A stretch of DNA of 64,000 nt, taken from assembly GCA_016795545.1 (NCBI GenBank), contig JAEUGX010000020.1:1-64000 (forward strand), in the 5' to 3' direction. The notes under the pieces are model-generated. The model was not told where the DNA came from and made no database searches. It saw nothing but the letters and a program-made list of their open reading frames with translations. Positions 55,373 to 63,481 of this stretch are shown here, in pieces (position 1 is the stretch's first letter; each line of letters begins with the position of its first letter). Position numbers and translations under genes: made by a program. The stretch is from Opitutaceae bacterium. Its GTDB lineage: Bacteria > Verrucomicrobiota > Verrucomicrobiia > Opitutales > Opitutaceae.

Positions 55373-56140
55373 ATGACTCTCCAAGGCAAGGCCGCCGTGA
55401 TCACCGGCGCGGCGCGCGGCGTCGGCCGCGCGACGGCGCTCCAACTCGCCCGCCTGGGTTGCGCGGTGCTGGTCAACTACCACCGCTCGCGTGACGCCGC
55501 CGAGCGGACCGCGGCCGACGTGCGCGCCCTGGGCGTCCAGGCCGTCTGCCACCAGGGCAGCGTGGCCGACGATGCCGCCTGCCGCGCCATGATGGACGCC
55601 GCCGCGCAGGCCTTCGGCCGGATCGACATCCTGGTCAACAACGCCGGCACCACCCGCTTCATCACGCTCAACGACCTCGAGGCCGTGAAGGACGAGGATT
55701 GGAACAGCATCCTGATGACCAACCTGAAGGGGACCTTCCAGTGCGCCCGCGCCGCCCGGCGCCACCTCGAGGCGTCCGACATGGGCACAATCGTCAACGT
55801 CGCCAGCATCGCCGGCATCGGCGCCAACGGCAGCTCGATCCCCTACAGCGCCTCCAAGGCCGGCGTCATCAATCTGACTGTTTCCCTCGCCCGCGCCCTG
55901 GCCCCCCGAATCCGCGTCAATGCCGTCGCCCCCGGCCTGATCGAGGGTGAATGGGTGCAGGAAGGCCTCGGCGACCGCTACGAAGCCGCCCTCAAGGCCC
56001 GCATCGCCCAAACTCCTCTCGGCCGGGTCTGCAAACCCGACGACGTCGCCGCCACCATCGTCAGCCTGATCACCGGCTCGTCACTCGTCACCGGACAGAC
56101 TCTCATCGTCGACGGCGGCTGCAACCTGGGCATGCGCTGA
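55373..56140 (+). CDS. Short-chain dehydrogenase/reductase (FabG-like)
   Basis: 255 residues from ATG 55373. The cofactor motif is TGAARGVG, the NNAG motif is present (LVNNAGTTRF), and the catalytic Ser-Tyr-Lys is in VASIAG and YSASKAG. VDGGCNLGM closes the protein as in many FabG-like enzymes. The substrate is unknown. It lies 72 bases after sucD and could be read with it. Confidence 0.88.
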   Translation: MTLQGKAAVITGAARGVGRATALQLARLGCAVLVNYHRSRDAAERTAADVRALGVQAVCHQGSVADDAACRAMMDAAAQAFGRIDILVNNAGTTRFITLNDLEAVKDEDWNSILMTNLKGTFQCARAARRHLEASDMGTIVNVASIAGIGANGSSIPYSASKAGVINLTVSLARALAPRIRVNAVAPGLIEGEWVQEGLGDRYEAALKARIAQTPLGRVCKPDDVAATIVSLITGSSLVTGQTLIVDGGCNLGMR

Positions 56141-56444
56141 TCCCCCTTCGCAGCCGCGCAGCTGTTGCCCAAAGTTTTTTTGCCGGCCGGAATCCATCGT
56201 AAATCGTCAAAAACCAGCGTGTTGCTTTCTTCTCCACATCCGCCTGCTGGCTATTTCTGAAAATTTTTCTGGCCTACGACCCGAAGATTCGCACGCTCCG
56301 CCTCGCATCAGGAAAGGATTGGCTGAAGGCAGCCAGTTCTGCCAACCGGGTCTAGGAGTGATCACGGTGGTTTCGAGTGGCACCCGCCACCCGGATGTGC
56401 GAGGGGTCAAACCCTCGAACAAAAAACTCCTCCGAAAAAAGCGA
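56141..56444 (+). other. Structured non-coding stretch, candidate leader or small RNA
   Basis: A 300-base segment without a gene, less GC-rich than its flanks. It can form several hairpins: GGCTG/CAGCC (56321-56334), CCGGGT/ACCCGG (56346-56351 with 56389-56394) and CGAGGG/CCCTCG (56400-56417), and it ends at a strong terminator. It does not fit tRNA, tmRNA, RNase P or 6S RNA by eye. Confidence 0.45.
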
Positions 56445-56481
56445 AAAGCCGCCTGATGCCCTCAGGCGGCTTTCGTTTTTT
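56445..56481 (+). terminator. Strong (probably bidirectional) intrinsic terminator
   Basis: A perfect 11-12 base-pair stem (56445-56456 with 56462-56473) with a five-base loop is followed by TTCGTTTTTT and preceded by an A-rich stretch. It ends only 55 bases before the next gene, so it could be an attenuator or the end of an upstream RNA. Confidence 0.85.
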
Positions 56482-56536
56482 GGAAAATCCCTGGCGCGCG
56501 AACGATTATCCAAAAAACGCTAACCGCTCACGCATC

Positions 56537-56791
56537 ATGTCGAACCTCATCACCCTCGCCTCCCTTCGCATCAGCGAAACCAATCCGAACCACCACCTTT
56601 GGAATAACAACGGGACGTGGTTTTTACACTACACGGTCTACCCCACCCCCTTCACCAAGGAGCGCATCCGCCGTTCCCTCGGCACCAAGGACGTCAAGGT
56701 GGCCCGTGAACGCCGTGACAACTTCTTCAACCACCTGGCCAAGCAGACCCCCAACTCGGCGGTGCCCGCGGGTCAGATTGCGGTTGCCTGA
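56537..56791 (+). CDS. Small protein resembling the arm-type DNA-binding domain of tyrosine integrases
   Basis: 84 residues from ATG 56537. The central part (NNGTWFLHYTVYPTPFTKERIRRSLGTKDVKVARERRDNFF) has the three-strand-plus-helix pattern of the AP2-like arm-binding domain at the N-terminus of phage and ICE integrases (w.l.y.......r.R.SLgT.d...A...r). No catalytic domain follows; the frame ends at 56791 with a terminator 27 bases later. It is either a relic of an integrase or a small free-standing DNA-binding protein. Its isolation between two strong terminators favours expression as a unit. Confidence 0.7.
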   Translation: MSNLITLASLRISETNPNHHLWNNNGTWFLHYTVYPTPFTKERIRRSLGTKDVKVARERRDNFFNHLAKQTPNSAVPAGQIAVA

Positions 56792-56817
56792 ACGTTTTAA
56801 GCCATAGCAAAGACCAA

Positions 56818-56847
56818 GGGGCATGCTTCACCGCATGCCCCTTTTTT
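56818..56847 (+). terminator. Intrinsic terminator after the small integrase-arm-like gene
   Basis: A perfect nine-pair stem (56818-56826 with 56833-56841) with a six-base loop is followed by six T. Confidence 0.9.
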
Positions 56848-56940
56848 GTGCCCAGGCTTCGAATTGTAAAAGTCCTTCGGTCCCCTCAATCTGAGCCTCA
56901 TCGATACGGACTATGCAGTTGAAGCGATGATCCTGTCGGA

Positions 56941-57262
56941 CGCCGATCCCTGCCCTCCCGGGCAAGGGGGAAAGCAGAGGAACCGCGAAGGCACAAAAGG
57001 ACGCGAAGTCCAACGTTCCGAACTCTCCACCCTCATCCCTCAACTCATCCTCCCCCTTCTCCATTCGCGCCCCTTGGCGTGATTAGCGGGCCCGTCTCAA
57101 CGTTTTTCCGGGATCCTCCCTGATTTCCTGAATTCACACCCTTTCCTCTCCGCATGCTCATCCCGGCGGGATTGAGTCCTGGGCAGCCGGGCGAAAGCCG
57201 AAAGGGCTCTCATCGCTCAACTCTCATCGCGCGACTTCAACTCCGGTATTATCTCGTATCGG
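56941..57262 (+). repeat. Mosaic intergenic repeat, copy 3, rearranged
   Basis: 56941-57012 (ccgatccctgccctcccgg, gaaccgcgaagg, ggacgcgaag) match copy 2 inverted. 57073-57117 match copy 1 directly, but the two blocks occur in a different order than in copy 1. A 78-codon minus-strand frame (56828-57064) is an artefact of it. The remainder to 57263 shows no gene. Confidence 0.65.
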
Positions 57263-57263
57263 C

Positions 57264-60167
57264 TCAGGGAATCCGCAGCTGCTGCCCGACGCGCAGGGCG
57301 TTGGAGCCCTGCAGCACCTCGCGATTCGCCTGGTAGATCTCCTGCCAGCGGTTGGCCGTGCCGTAATAGCGCAGGCTGATCCGGGAAAGGGAATCGCCGT
57401 CGGTGACGGTGTGGATCCGGGCTTCCGGCTGGGCCGGCTGGGGCGTCGGCCGGGTCGGCGCCGCACCTCCGGTGGCAATCGCCGCCGCGGGCGTACCCAG
57501 CCGGGCCGCGGCCGCGATCTGATCCAAGGTGCCCTGGGCCTGCGTCAGGCGTGCGGCAAGCGCGCTGTTCTGCTGCCGCAGCTGGGCGAGGGTTGCGGCG
57601 CGCTCCCGTTCCTGGGCGGCGCTGGATTCCAACAGCCGCGCGTGGGCGTCGCGCGCCCCCTGGAGGTCGCGCCGGGTTTGCGCCAGCTGGGCCGAAAGCG
57701 CCTCGACGTTCTGCTGCGCGCCGCGCTCGGCATCGGCCCGCAGGCGCTCCAGGTTGCCGGCCATCTCGCCCAGCCGCGCCGCCTCCGCGCGTGCCGCCGC
57801 CAGCTGCCGCTTCAAGTCCTCGCGCTCGGCCTCGAGCGCCGTGTTGGCCCCGGTCAGCTCGGCCACCGACGCCGTATGGGCCTCCGCCGTCTTTTCCGCC
57901 TGGTCGGCCCGCCCCTGCAGCCCGGCAAGCTCCGTCTGCGCCTTCTCTGCCGCCCGCCGGCTTTCCGCCAGCTGGGCAAGCGTCTGGCCGTGCTCTTTCT
58001 GCAGGGCGTCGAGTTCCCCCTGGGTCCTGACCAGCTGCGTGCCGACCGCCTCCAGCCGCTCCTGGAGCGAACTCTTCTCGTCGGACAGTCCGGGAAGGAG
58101 CGAGGCCACCTTCGCCGCATCGTCGAGCTGGACCTTGAGTGCCTCCTTCTCGGAGGAAAGCCGCTGGTTGTCGTCGGTCAGCTTCTGGTTCTGCCGCCGC
58201 AACTCGTCACCGACCACCTTCAGGTCGCGCACCTGCGTCTCCAGCCGGTCATACTCGTCCTTCTGCACCATCGGCGCCTCCGCCTGCTGCGCGTTGAGCA
58301 GCGCGCGGTTGGCGTCGGTCAGCGCCTTGTTGCTCTCCCGCGCGCGCTGGAGCTGCGAGGCCAGCGTGGCGACCTCCCGGGCGGTGCTGCTCCGGTCATC
58401 CTCGAGCTGGCCCTCGAGCTGTTTCACCCGCGCCTGCAGCGTGCTGATCTCGACCTTGTAGGCGTCGGGCTCCGTCGCGCTGACCGCCTGCGATTGCGCC
58501 GCCAGCGCCGCCTCGGCCGACTTCTGGCTGTTCTCCAGGTCCTTCTCCAGGCGGTCGTTGGCCTCGGTGAGCTCCGCCACCGTGGCGTTCAGCTTCTCGA
58601 TCGCCTGACGCGCCTCGACGGCCTCCGCCTCCAGCTTCCGGGTGTCGTCGCCGGAGCGCGTCCGGATGGTCCGCGCCTCCTCCAGCTGCTTCTCCAGTTC
58701 GGCCACCCGGGCCTGGGCCTGGCCGAGCTCGCTCCGGCTTCCGGAAACGAGGCCGTTGAGCCGGGCCACCTCGCGCGCCAGTTGCTCCCCCTGGCCTCGG
58801 CGCGCTTCGTGTTCGGCGGCCGCCGACCGGAGCCGCGCGTTCTCTTCGCGGAGCGCGGCCAGCCCGGCCGCGTCCGCCCGCGCCTTTTCCAATTCTCGCT
58901 GCGCCCCGGCGGCCTGGTCGCCGGTCCGGCGGGCGGCGGACAGCGCCTGCTCGAGCCGGTCGTTCTCGGCCGTGAGCTCGGCCACGGAAGCCTCGCTCCG
59001 GCCCAGCGCCCGGTTGGCCTCCGCCAGCTGGCGGCGAAGCTCGTCGGAAGCCGGCACGGCATCCTTGCCCGTCGCCGCCATCCGCGCCACCTCGAGGGCG
59101 GCGGACTTCTCGTTCACGGTGCGCTCCAGCGACTGGGCCCATTTCTCCAGCTCGGCCTTCTCGGCCTGGAGGGCCTGCACCTGCTGCTGCAGGAGGGAAA
59201 GCGACGCCCGCAGTGGCTCCAGCCCATGCTCCGGCGTCGACCCGGCGGCCGGCAGGTCGGGCACGATCCCCCGCTCCGCCAGCCGGCGGCGGGCGGCGTC
59301 GCGCTGCTGGCTGGTCAGAGACTTGCCCACGAAATCGCGCGCGGCCGGGTTGGAGCCGTTGGCCGCGGCCAGGCTCAGCCAGACGTAGGCCTCGACGGGG
59401 TCTCGCGTCACGCCCCCCCGCCCCTCGGAAACCATCAGCCCGTAATTGTTCTGCGCGGGAGCAAAGCCCTGTTCGGCCGACGACCGGTAAAGCCGCGCGG
59501 CCTGGGCCTCGTCCTTGGCCAAGCCCCGGCCGTCCTCGAGCAGCAGGCCCAGGTTGTACTGGGCGCTGGCCAGGCCCCGCTCGGCGGCCTGACGGTACCA
59601 GCGGGCGGCCTGGGCCTCGTCCCGCTTGATGCCGCGTCCGCTCTCGTAGGCCAGGCCCAGGTTGAACTGCGCCTCGGCCACGCCGTTCTCGGCGGCCTGC
59701 TTGTACCAGACGTTCGCCTCGAACAGGTCCTGCGGCACGCCGCGGCCGGCGGCGTACATGTTGCCGACGTTGAACTGCGCCGCCGCGAAGCCCTGCTCGG
59801 CCGCCCGCAGGTAATGCCGGAAAGCCACGGTCTCGTCGGCCGCCACGCCCCGCCCGAGCTCGTAGGCGAGCCCGAGGTTGAACTGCGCCGCCGCGTAGCC
59901 TTTCTCCGCCGCGCGCTGGTACCACTTGAGCGCCTCGGCGTAATCGCGGGGCAGGCCCAGCTGCGCGTTGGTGTACGCGTTGCCCAGGGCGTTCTGCGCC
60001 TCGGGATCGGACTGCCCGGCCCGCGCCCGCAGCTCCTCGATGCCGCCCGCGGGCTGGCCGAATCCGGCCGGCATCCAGACGAGGCCCGCGACCGTGACCG
60101 CCGCCGCCAGCGCCAGGCTCCTCCCTTTTTGAACCGTGATACCGTTGAACGCGGCGATGTTACGCAC
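57264..60167 (-). CDS. Secreted Sel1-repeat / coiled-coil / LysM protein
   Basis: 967 residues. A signal peptide or anchor lies at 15-38. Six or so Sel1 repeats follow (about 50-280; for example AAAQFNLGLAYELGRGVAADE, GVAEAQFNLGLAYESGRGIKRD). A very long coiled coil covers about 320-890, rich in E, A, L, R and Q. The C-terminus is a LysM domain (about 915-967: HTVTDGDSLSRISLRYYGT...VGQQLRIP), which binds peptidoglycan. A large periplasmic scaffold between protein partners and the cell wall is the natural reading. The gene starts 3 bases after the ATP-grasp-like gene stop. Confidence 0.88.
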   Translation of the reverse strand: MRNIAAFNGITVQKGRSLALAAAVTVAGLVWMPAGFGQPAGGIEELRARAGQSDPEAQNALGNAYTNAQLGLPRDYAEALKWYQRAAEKGYAAAQFNLGLAYELGRGVAADETVAFRHYLRAAEQGFAAAQFNVGNMYAAGRGVPQDLFEANVWYKQAAENGVAEAQFNLGLAYESGRGIKRDEAQAARWYRQAAERGLASAQYNLGLLLEDGRGLAKDEAQAARLYRSSAEQGFAPAQNNYGLMVSEGRGGVTRDPVEAYVWLSLAAANGSNPAARDFVGKSLTSQQRDAARRRLAERGIVPDLPAAGSTPEHGLEPLRASLSLLQQQVQALQAEKAELEKWAQSLERTVNEKSAALEVARMAATGKDAVPASDELRRQLAEANRALGRSEASVAELTAENDRLEQALSAARRTGDQAAGAQRELEKARADAAGLAALREENARLRSAAAEHEARRGQGEQLAREVARLNGLVSGSRSELGQAQARVAELEKQLEEARTIRTRSGDDTRKLEAEAVEARQAIEKLNATVAELTEANDRLEKDLENSQKSAEAALAAQSQAVSATEPDAYKVEISTLQARVKQLEGQLEDDRSSTAREVATLASQLQRARESNKALTDANRALLNAQQAEAPMVQKDEYDRLETQVRDLKVVGDELRRQNQKLTDDNQRLSSEKEALKVQLDDAAKVASLLPGLSDEKSSLQERLEAVGTQLVRTQGELDALQKEHGQTLAQLAESRRAAEKAQTELAGLQGRADQAEKTAEAHTASVAELTGANTALEAEREDLKRQLAAARAEAARLGEMAGNLERLRADAERGAQQNVEALSAQLAQTRRDLQGARDAHARLLESSAAQERERAATLAQLRQQNSALAARLTQAQGTLDQIAAAARLGTPAAAIATGGAAPTRPTPQPAQPEARIHTVTDGDSLSRISLRYYGTANRWQEIYQANREVLQGSNALRVGQQLRIP

Positions 60168-60170
60168 GCG

Positions 60171-61592
60171 CTATGTTAAGGATAAAACCCGACAGGGGAG
60201 CAAGGCTGCATCCGTCATGCCGTGGATGATTTTCTTGTCCGGCGGACAGAAGGTCGCGAGGGCGCCCGACAGCCGGGCCTGGCCGCCGACGACAAAAAAG
60301 TAGGGGCACAGCCGCAGCCGCCCCGCCTTGAGCTCCGCCCGGGCCGGCTGCCCGTCGGCGGGCCGCGCGTAGACCGCATGCTGCACCCGCTTCGGCTTCC
60401 GGTACTCCTGCAGGACGTGGAGGTTGGTCGGCGCCAGCCGGAGCGCCTGCTCGATGCCCTCCTGCCACTCCTCACGCGAACAATCGCTGCCCAGCAGCAC
60501 GCTGCGCGCGCCCCAGGCCGTCTCGTGGAAGCCGCTGATCTTGATGATGAGGTCGCGCTCCTTCTGCGAGGCCGACGCCAGGTCGCGCCAGTCGTTCGGC
60601 AGCCGGCCGCCCACCCGCGGGCCGTCCAGCACCGCGCCCGGCGGCAGCGGCGCCGGGTCCATGATCCAGGACTGCGGGATCAGCTGCCGCAGCAGCTTCA
60701 GGCCGCGGGCGCTGACCGTCTCGGCCCAGAACTCGGCGAGCAGGTGGTGATGGAACAGGGCCAGCGCCAGCTTCTCCTCCTGGAAATGCCGCATCGGCGG
60801 CGCCAGCGCCACCGCCCCGCCCTGCCACGCCTCGAGGATCTCGGGCGCGATCCGGAGGTTGGGCCAGTCGAACAGCTCGAAGAAACGGTAGATGATGTCG
60901 ATCTTCTCCGGCGTGCCCTCGACGTCGAAGAACAGCTCGCCCCCGAGCGGAAAGACATCCTCCGGCCGCATGCAGAACACCCGGCGGCCGGTCCGCTGCA
61001 GCTGCTCCGCCAGCCAGCGCATCTCCGGCCGGTAAGTCGCCGCCTCCTCGCTGACCAGGATGGCGACCAGCGGATTGCGCACCTCCGGCCGCAACCCGGC
61101 GAGCGACAGGTGGAAGTTCTCGACCATGGCGCCGCCGTGGCCGAGCACCGCCGGGTCGGTGTCGCCGCCGTAGAGCCGGTTGAGATACGCGGTCAGCCCG
61201 ATGCCCCCCGGCACCGAGTCGAGCTCCGTCAGGGCGAACCCCTCCTCGGTCAGCAGCAGGTCAGGCCGCAGCACCGTCGGAAACGCCCCGCGGTTCCGGG
61301 CCTCGCGCGCATGCCGGACCAGCGCCTCCGGCTTGCCGCGGTCCAGGTAGTCGGCCACCCACGGCGCCAGCAGCGGCTTGTTGCGCAGGAGGTTCTTGCC
61401 CGCCGCGGAACGCAGGTAAAGCGTCTCCAGCGCCTGATGGAACTCGAGGCACGCCGCCCCGATCCGCTCGAGCTCCCCCGCCTGCTCCGGCGTGAGCGGC
61501 CAGGCCTGCGGGGAGAGCTGCCACGTCTTGTCCTCAAACAGCGCCTGCTCGGCGAACGCGGCGGCGAGGGTGGCGTAGGACAGGTCGGACAT
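60171..61592 (-). CDS. Conserved protein of unknown function, possibly ATP-grasp-like
   Basis: 473 residues from ATG 61592 (MSDLSYATLAAAF). No signal peptide. Conspicuous segments are LTELDSVPGGIGLTAYLNRLYGG, VAILVSEEAATYRPEMRWLAEQL and DLIIKISGFHETAWGARSVLLG. The lysine in IIKISG and the acidic ELDS recall ATP-grasp enzymes of the glutathionylspermidine-synthase kind, but I cannot assign it. It stands 3 bases upstream of the Sel1/LysM gene on the same strand, so the two probably act in one process at the cell wall. It lies downstream of prfB. Confidence 0.7.
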   Translation of the reverse strand: MSDLSYATLAAAFAEQALFEDKTWQLSPQAWPLTPEQAGELERIGAACLEFHQALETLYLRSAAGKNLLRNKPLLAPWVADYLDRGKPEALVRHAREARNRGAFPTVLRPDLLLTEEGFALTELDSVPGGIGLTAYLNRLYGGDTDPAVLGHGGAMVENFHLSLAGLRPEVRNPLVAILVSEEAATYRPEMRWLAEQLQRTGRRVFCMRPEDVFPLGGELFFDVEGTPEKIDIIYRFFELFDWPNLRIAPEILEAWQGGAVALAPPMRHFQEEKLALALFHHHLLAEFWAETVSARGLKLLRQLIPQSWIMDPAPLPPGAVLDGPRVGGRLPNDWRDLASASQKERDLIIKISGFHETAWGARSVLLGSDCSREEWQEGIEQALRLAPTNLHVLQEYRKPKRVQHAVYARPADGQPARAELKAGRLRLCPYFFVVGGQARLSGALATFCPPDKKIIHGMTDAALLPCRVLSLT

Positions 61593-61729
61593 GGCGCGGA
61601 AACGGGAACTGAAAGGCGGAATGGACGAAATTGCGAGCGGGAGTTGGCGGCCCGCCGGGGCTCCCGGCCGTCCCTCCCCGAGGGCGGAAATCCCGTCACG
61701 GCCGCAGCGAACGACGGCCGCCGCCCCGC

Positions 61730-62873
61730 TCAATCATCCAGCTGGATGTCCTTGTTCCGGTGGCGCGGGCAGCCGGCCCGCAGCCAGCCGTAGATGAAGC
61801 GGTCGAGGTCGCCGTCGAGGACGCCCTGGGTGTCGCTCGTGCTCACGCCCGTGCGCAGGTCCTTGACCATCTGGTAGGGCTGCAGCACGTAGCTGCGGAT
61901 CTGGCTGCCGAAGCCGATCTCGCCCTTCTCGCCGTAGAATTTCTCCATCTCGCTGCGCTGCTCGTCGAGCTTCTTCTCGTAGAGCCGCGCCTTGAGCACG
62001 TTCAGCGCGCTGGCGCGGTTCTTGATCTGGGAACGCTCGTTCTGGCAGACCACCACGATGCCGGTCGGGATGTGCGTGAGGCGCACCGCGGAGTCCGTCG
62101 TGTTGACGCCCTGGCCGCCCTTGCCGGAGGAGCGGTACACGTCGACCCGGATCTCGCTGTCCGGGATGTCGATCTCGATGTCCTCGTTGATCTCCGCGAT
62201 CACGTCGACGGCGCAGAACGACGTGTGTCGGCGCTTGTTGGCGTCGAAGGGGCTGATCCGGACCAGCCGGTGCACGCCGCGCTCGGCCTTGGCGTAGCCG
62301 TAGGCGTTCTCACCCTTGATGAGGATGGTGGCCTTCGAGATGCCCGCCTGGTCGCCCGGCTGGACGTCCATGAGCTCGACGGCGAACCCGCGCCGCTCGC
62401 ACCAGCGGGAATACATGCGGAAGAGGATGTCGGCCCAGTCGTTCGACTCCGTGCCGCCCGCCCCCGCCTGGATGCTGAGGATGGCGTTGTTGCGGTCGAA
62501 CTGGCCGGTCAGGAACGACGCGATCTCCAGTTTGTCCAGCTCCTCGACCATGGCGGCGACCGACGCGTCGAGCTCCCGCGCGTAGGATTCCTGCTCGGCG
62601 GGGGTCGCCGACTCGATCAGCTCCACCATCACGGCCGCATCCTCCAGCCGCTTGTGGAACGCCACCAGGCCGCCGATGGTCTTCTTCAGGCCGTTGAGCT
62701 TGGCGATGTGCTTCTGGGCGCGGTCGTTGTTGTTCCAGAAATCCGGGGCGCCCATCTGCGCCTCCATCGCCTCTATCTCGCGCTGCTTTTGTTCGACGTC
62801 AAAGAAACCTCCACAAGTAGCCGGCGCGCTTCTTGATGTTCTCGAGGTGAGAGAAGGTCTCGGGTGAGATCAT
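61730..62873 (-). CDS. prfB: Peptide chain release factor 2, expressed by a +1 frameshift
   Basis: The first 24 codons run from ATG 62873 to a TGA (62801-62799). The minus strand at that point reads CTT TGA C, the known prfB shift site, with GGAGG just upstream. After the shift the frame continues to 61730, giving 380 residues. The GGQ motif is in [17 protein letters not shown] and the codon-recognition tripeptide region lies near [11 protein letters not shown]2 ends translation at UGA and UAA; low RF2 favours the shift. A start in the second frame at 62767 is artificial. Confidence 0.96.
62798..62804 (-). promoter_or_regulatory. prfB programmed +1 frameshift site
   Basis: The seven bases CTTTGAC (minus strand) hold the in-frame TGA of codon 25. 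A GGAGG element three bases upstream acts as the internal Shine-Dalgarno that promotes the shift. Confidence 0.95.
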
Positions 62874-62940
62874 GATGAACGCCAATCGGCGCAAACTGCC
62901 GTCGCCGAGGCAAGAGTAAACGTCCCGCCTGCGGCGGCCG

Positions 62941-62970
62941 AAAAAAAAGCCACGGATCGCTCCGTGGCTT
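62941..62970 (-). terminator. Intrinsic terminator after the DUF4870 gene
   Basis: A perfect ten-pair stem (62947-62956 with 62961-62970) with a four-base loop is followed on the minus strand by a run of eight T. It separates this gene from prfB. Confidence 0.9.
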
Positions 62971-62991
62971 GGCGGGACGCGGCGGCGGCGT

Positions 62992-63363
62992 TCAGTTGAA
63001 CGCGTTGCCGAACCACTTCTGGTAGTGCTCGCCCAGCACGGGCACGGGCTTCTGCGATCCGGTGGCGGCGCCGATCAGGCCCATGATGACCATCGCCAGC
63101 ATGCCGAGCCAGCCGACCATGATGGCCAGCCAGCCGAGGATCGGGATGAAGGCCAGCACGATGGCGCAGAGGCCGAACGCGACGCCGGTGACGAAGAGCC
63201 CGAGCACCTGGCGCAGGTGGAACGCGCCGAGCTGGGTCTTCTTGCTGCTGTGCAGGACGATCGCGATGATGAATCCGATGATCGTGATGTAGGCGAGGAT
63301 CGCGACGGTGCGGTCCTCGGTCGCGGCCGCCGGCGGCGGAGTGGATGCTTCTGGAGTCGACAT
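62992..63363 (-). CDS. DUF4870-type small membrane protein
   Basis: 123 residues. The start has a proline/threonine-rich tail, then EDRTVAILAYITIIGFIIAIVLH, KKTQLGAFHLRQVLGLFV, and two further hydrophobic stretches (CAIVLAFIPILGWLAIMV, MLAMVIMGLIGAATG). The FHLRQ motif followed by helices is the hallmark of the DUF4870/YtxH-unrelated small membrane proteins. It ends with PVPVLGEHYQKWF. The role is unknown. It has its own terminator. Confidence 0.87.
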   Translation of the reverse strand: MSTPEASTPPPAAATEDRTVAILAYITIIGFIIAIVLHSSKKTQLGAFHLRQVLGLFVTGVAFGLCAIVLAFIPILGWLAIMVGWLGMLAMVIMGLIGAATGSQKPVPVLGEHYQKWFGNAFN

Positions 63364-63481
63364 GGTTTTATGGGCTGGAGTGTGGGAGAAGTGCGCCGGC
63401 AGTTTGGCAAGCCAACCGGGCGAGTCAACGCCGCGGACCCGGCGGCCGAAAATTTACATCCGCGCCGTCCCGCCCGCGGCC

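Noticed and set aside
56354..56431. Possible tRNA (AGGAGT...ACTCCT ends, CGAGGG hairpin near the 3' end)
   Set aside because: The T loop would not have seven bases with TTC, there is no D arm with GG, and no anticodon arm could be placed.
56828..57064. 78-codon minus-strand frame
   Set aside because: It overlaps a terminator and repeat copy 3 and has no start signal.
57411..60179. 922-codon plus-strand open frame
   Set aside because: Antisense to the Sel1/coiled-coil/LysM gene; low-complexity L/R/G translation.
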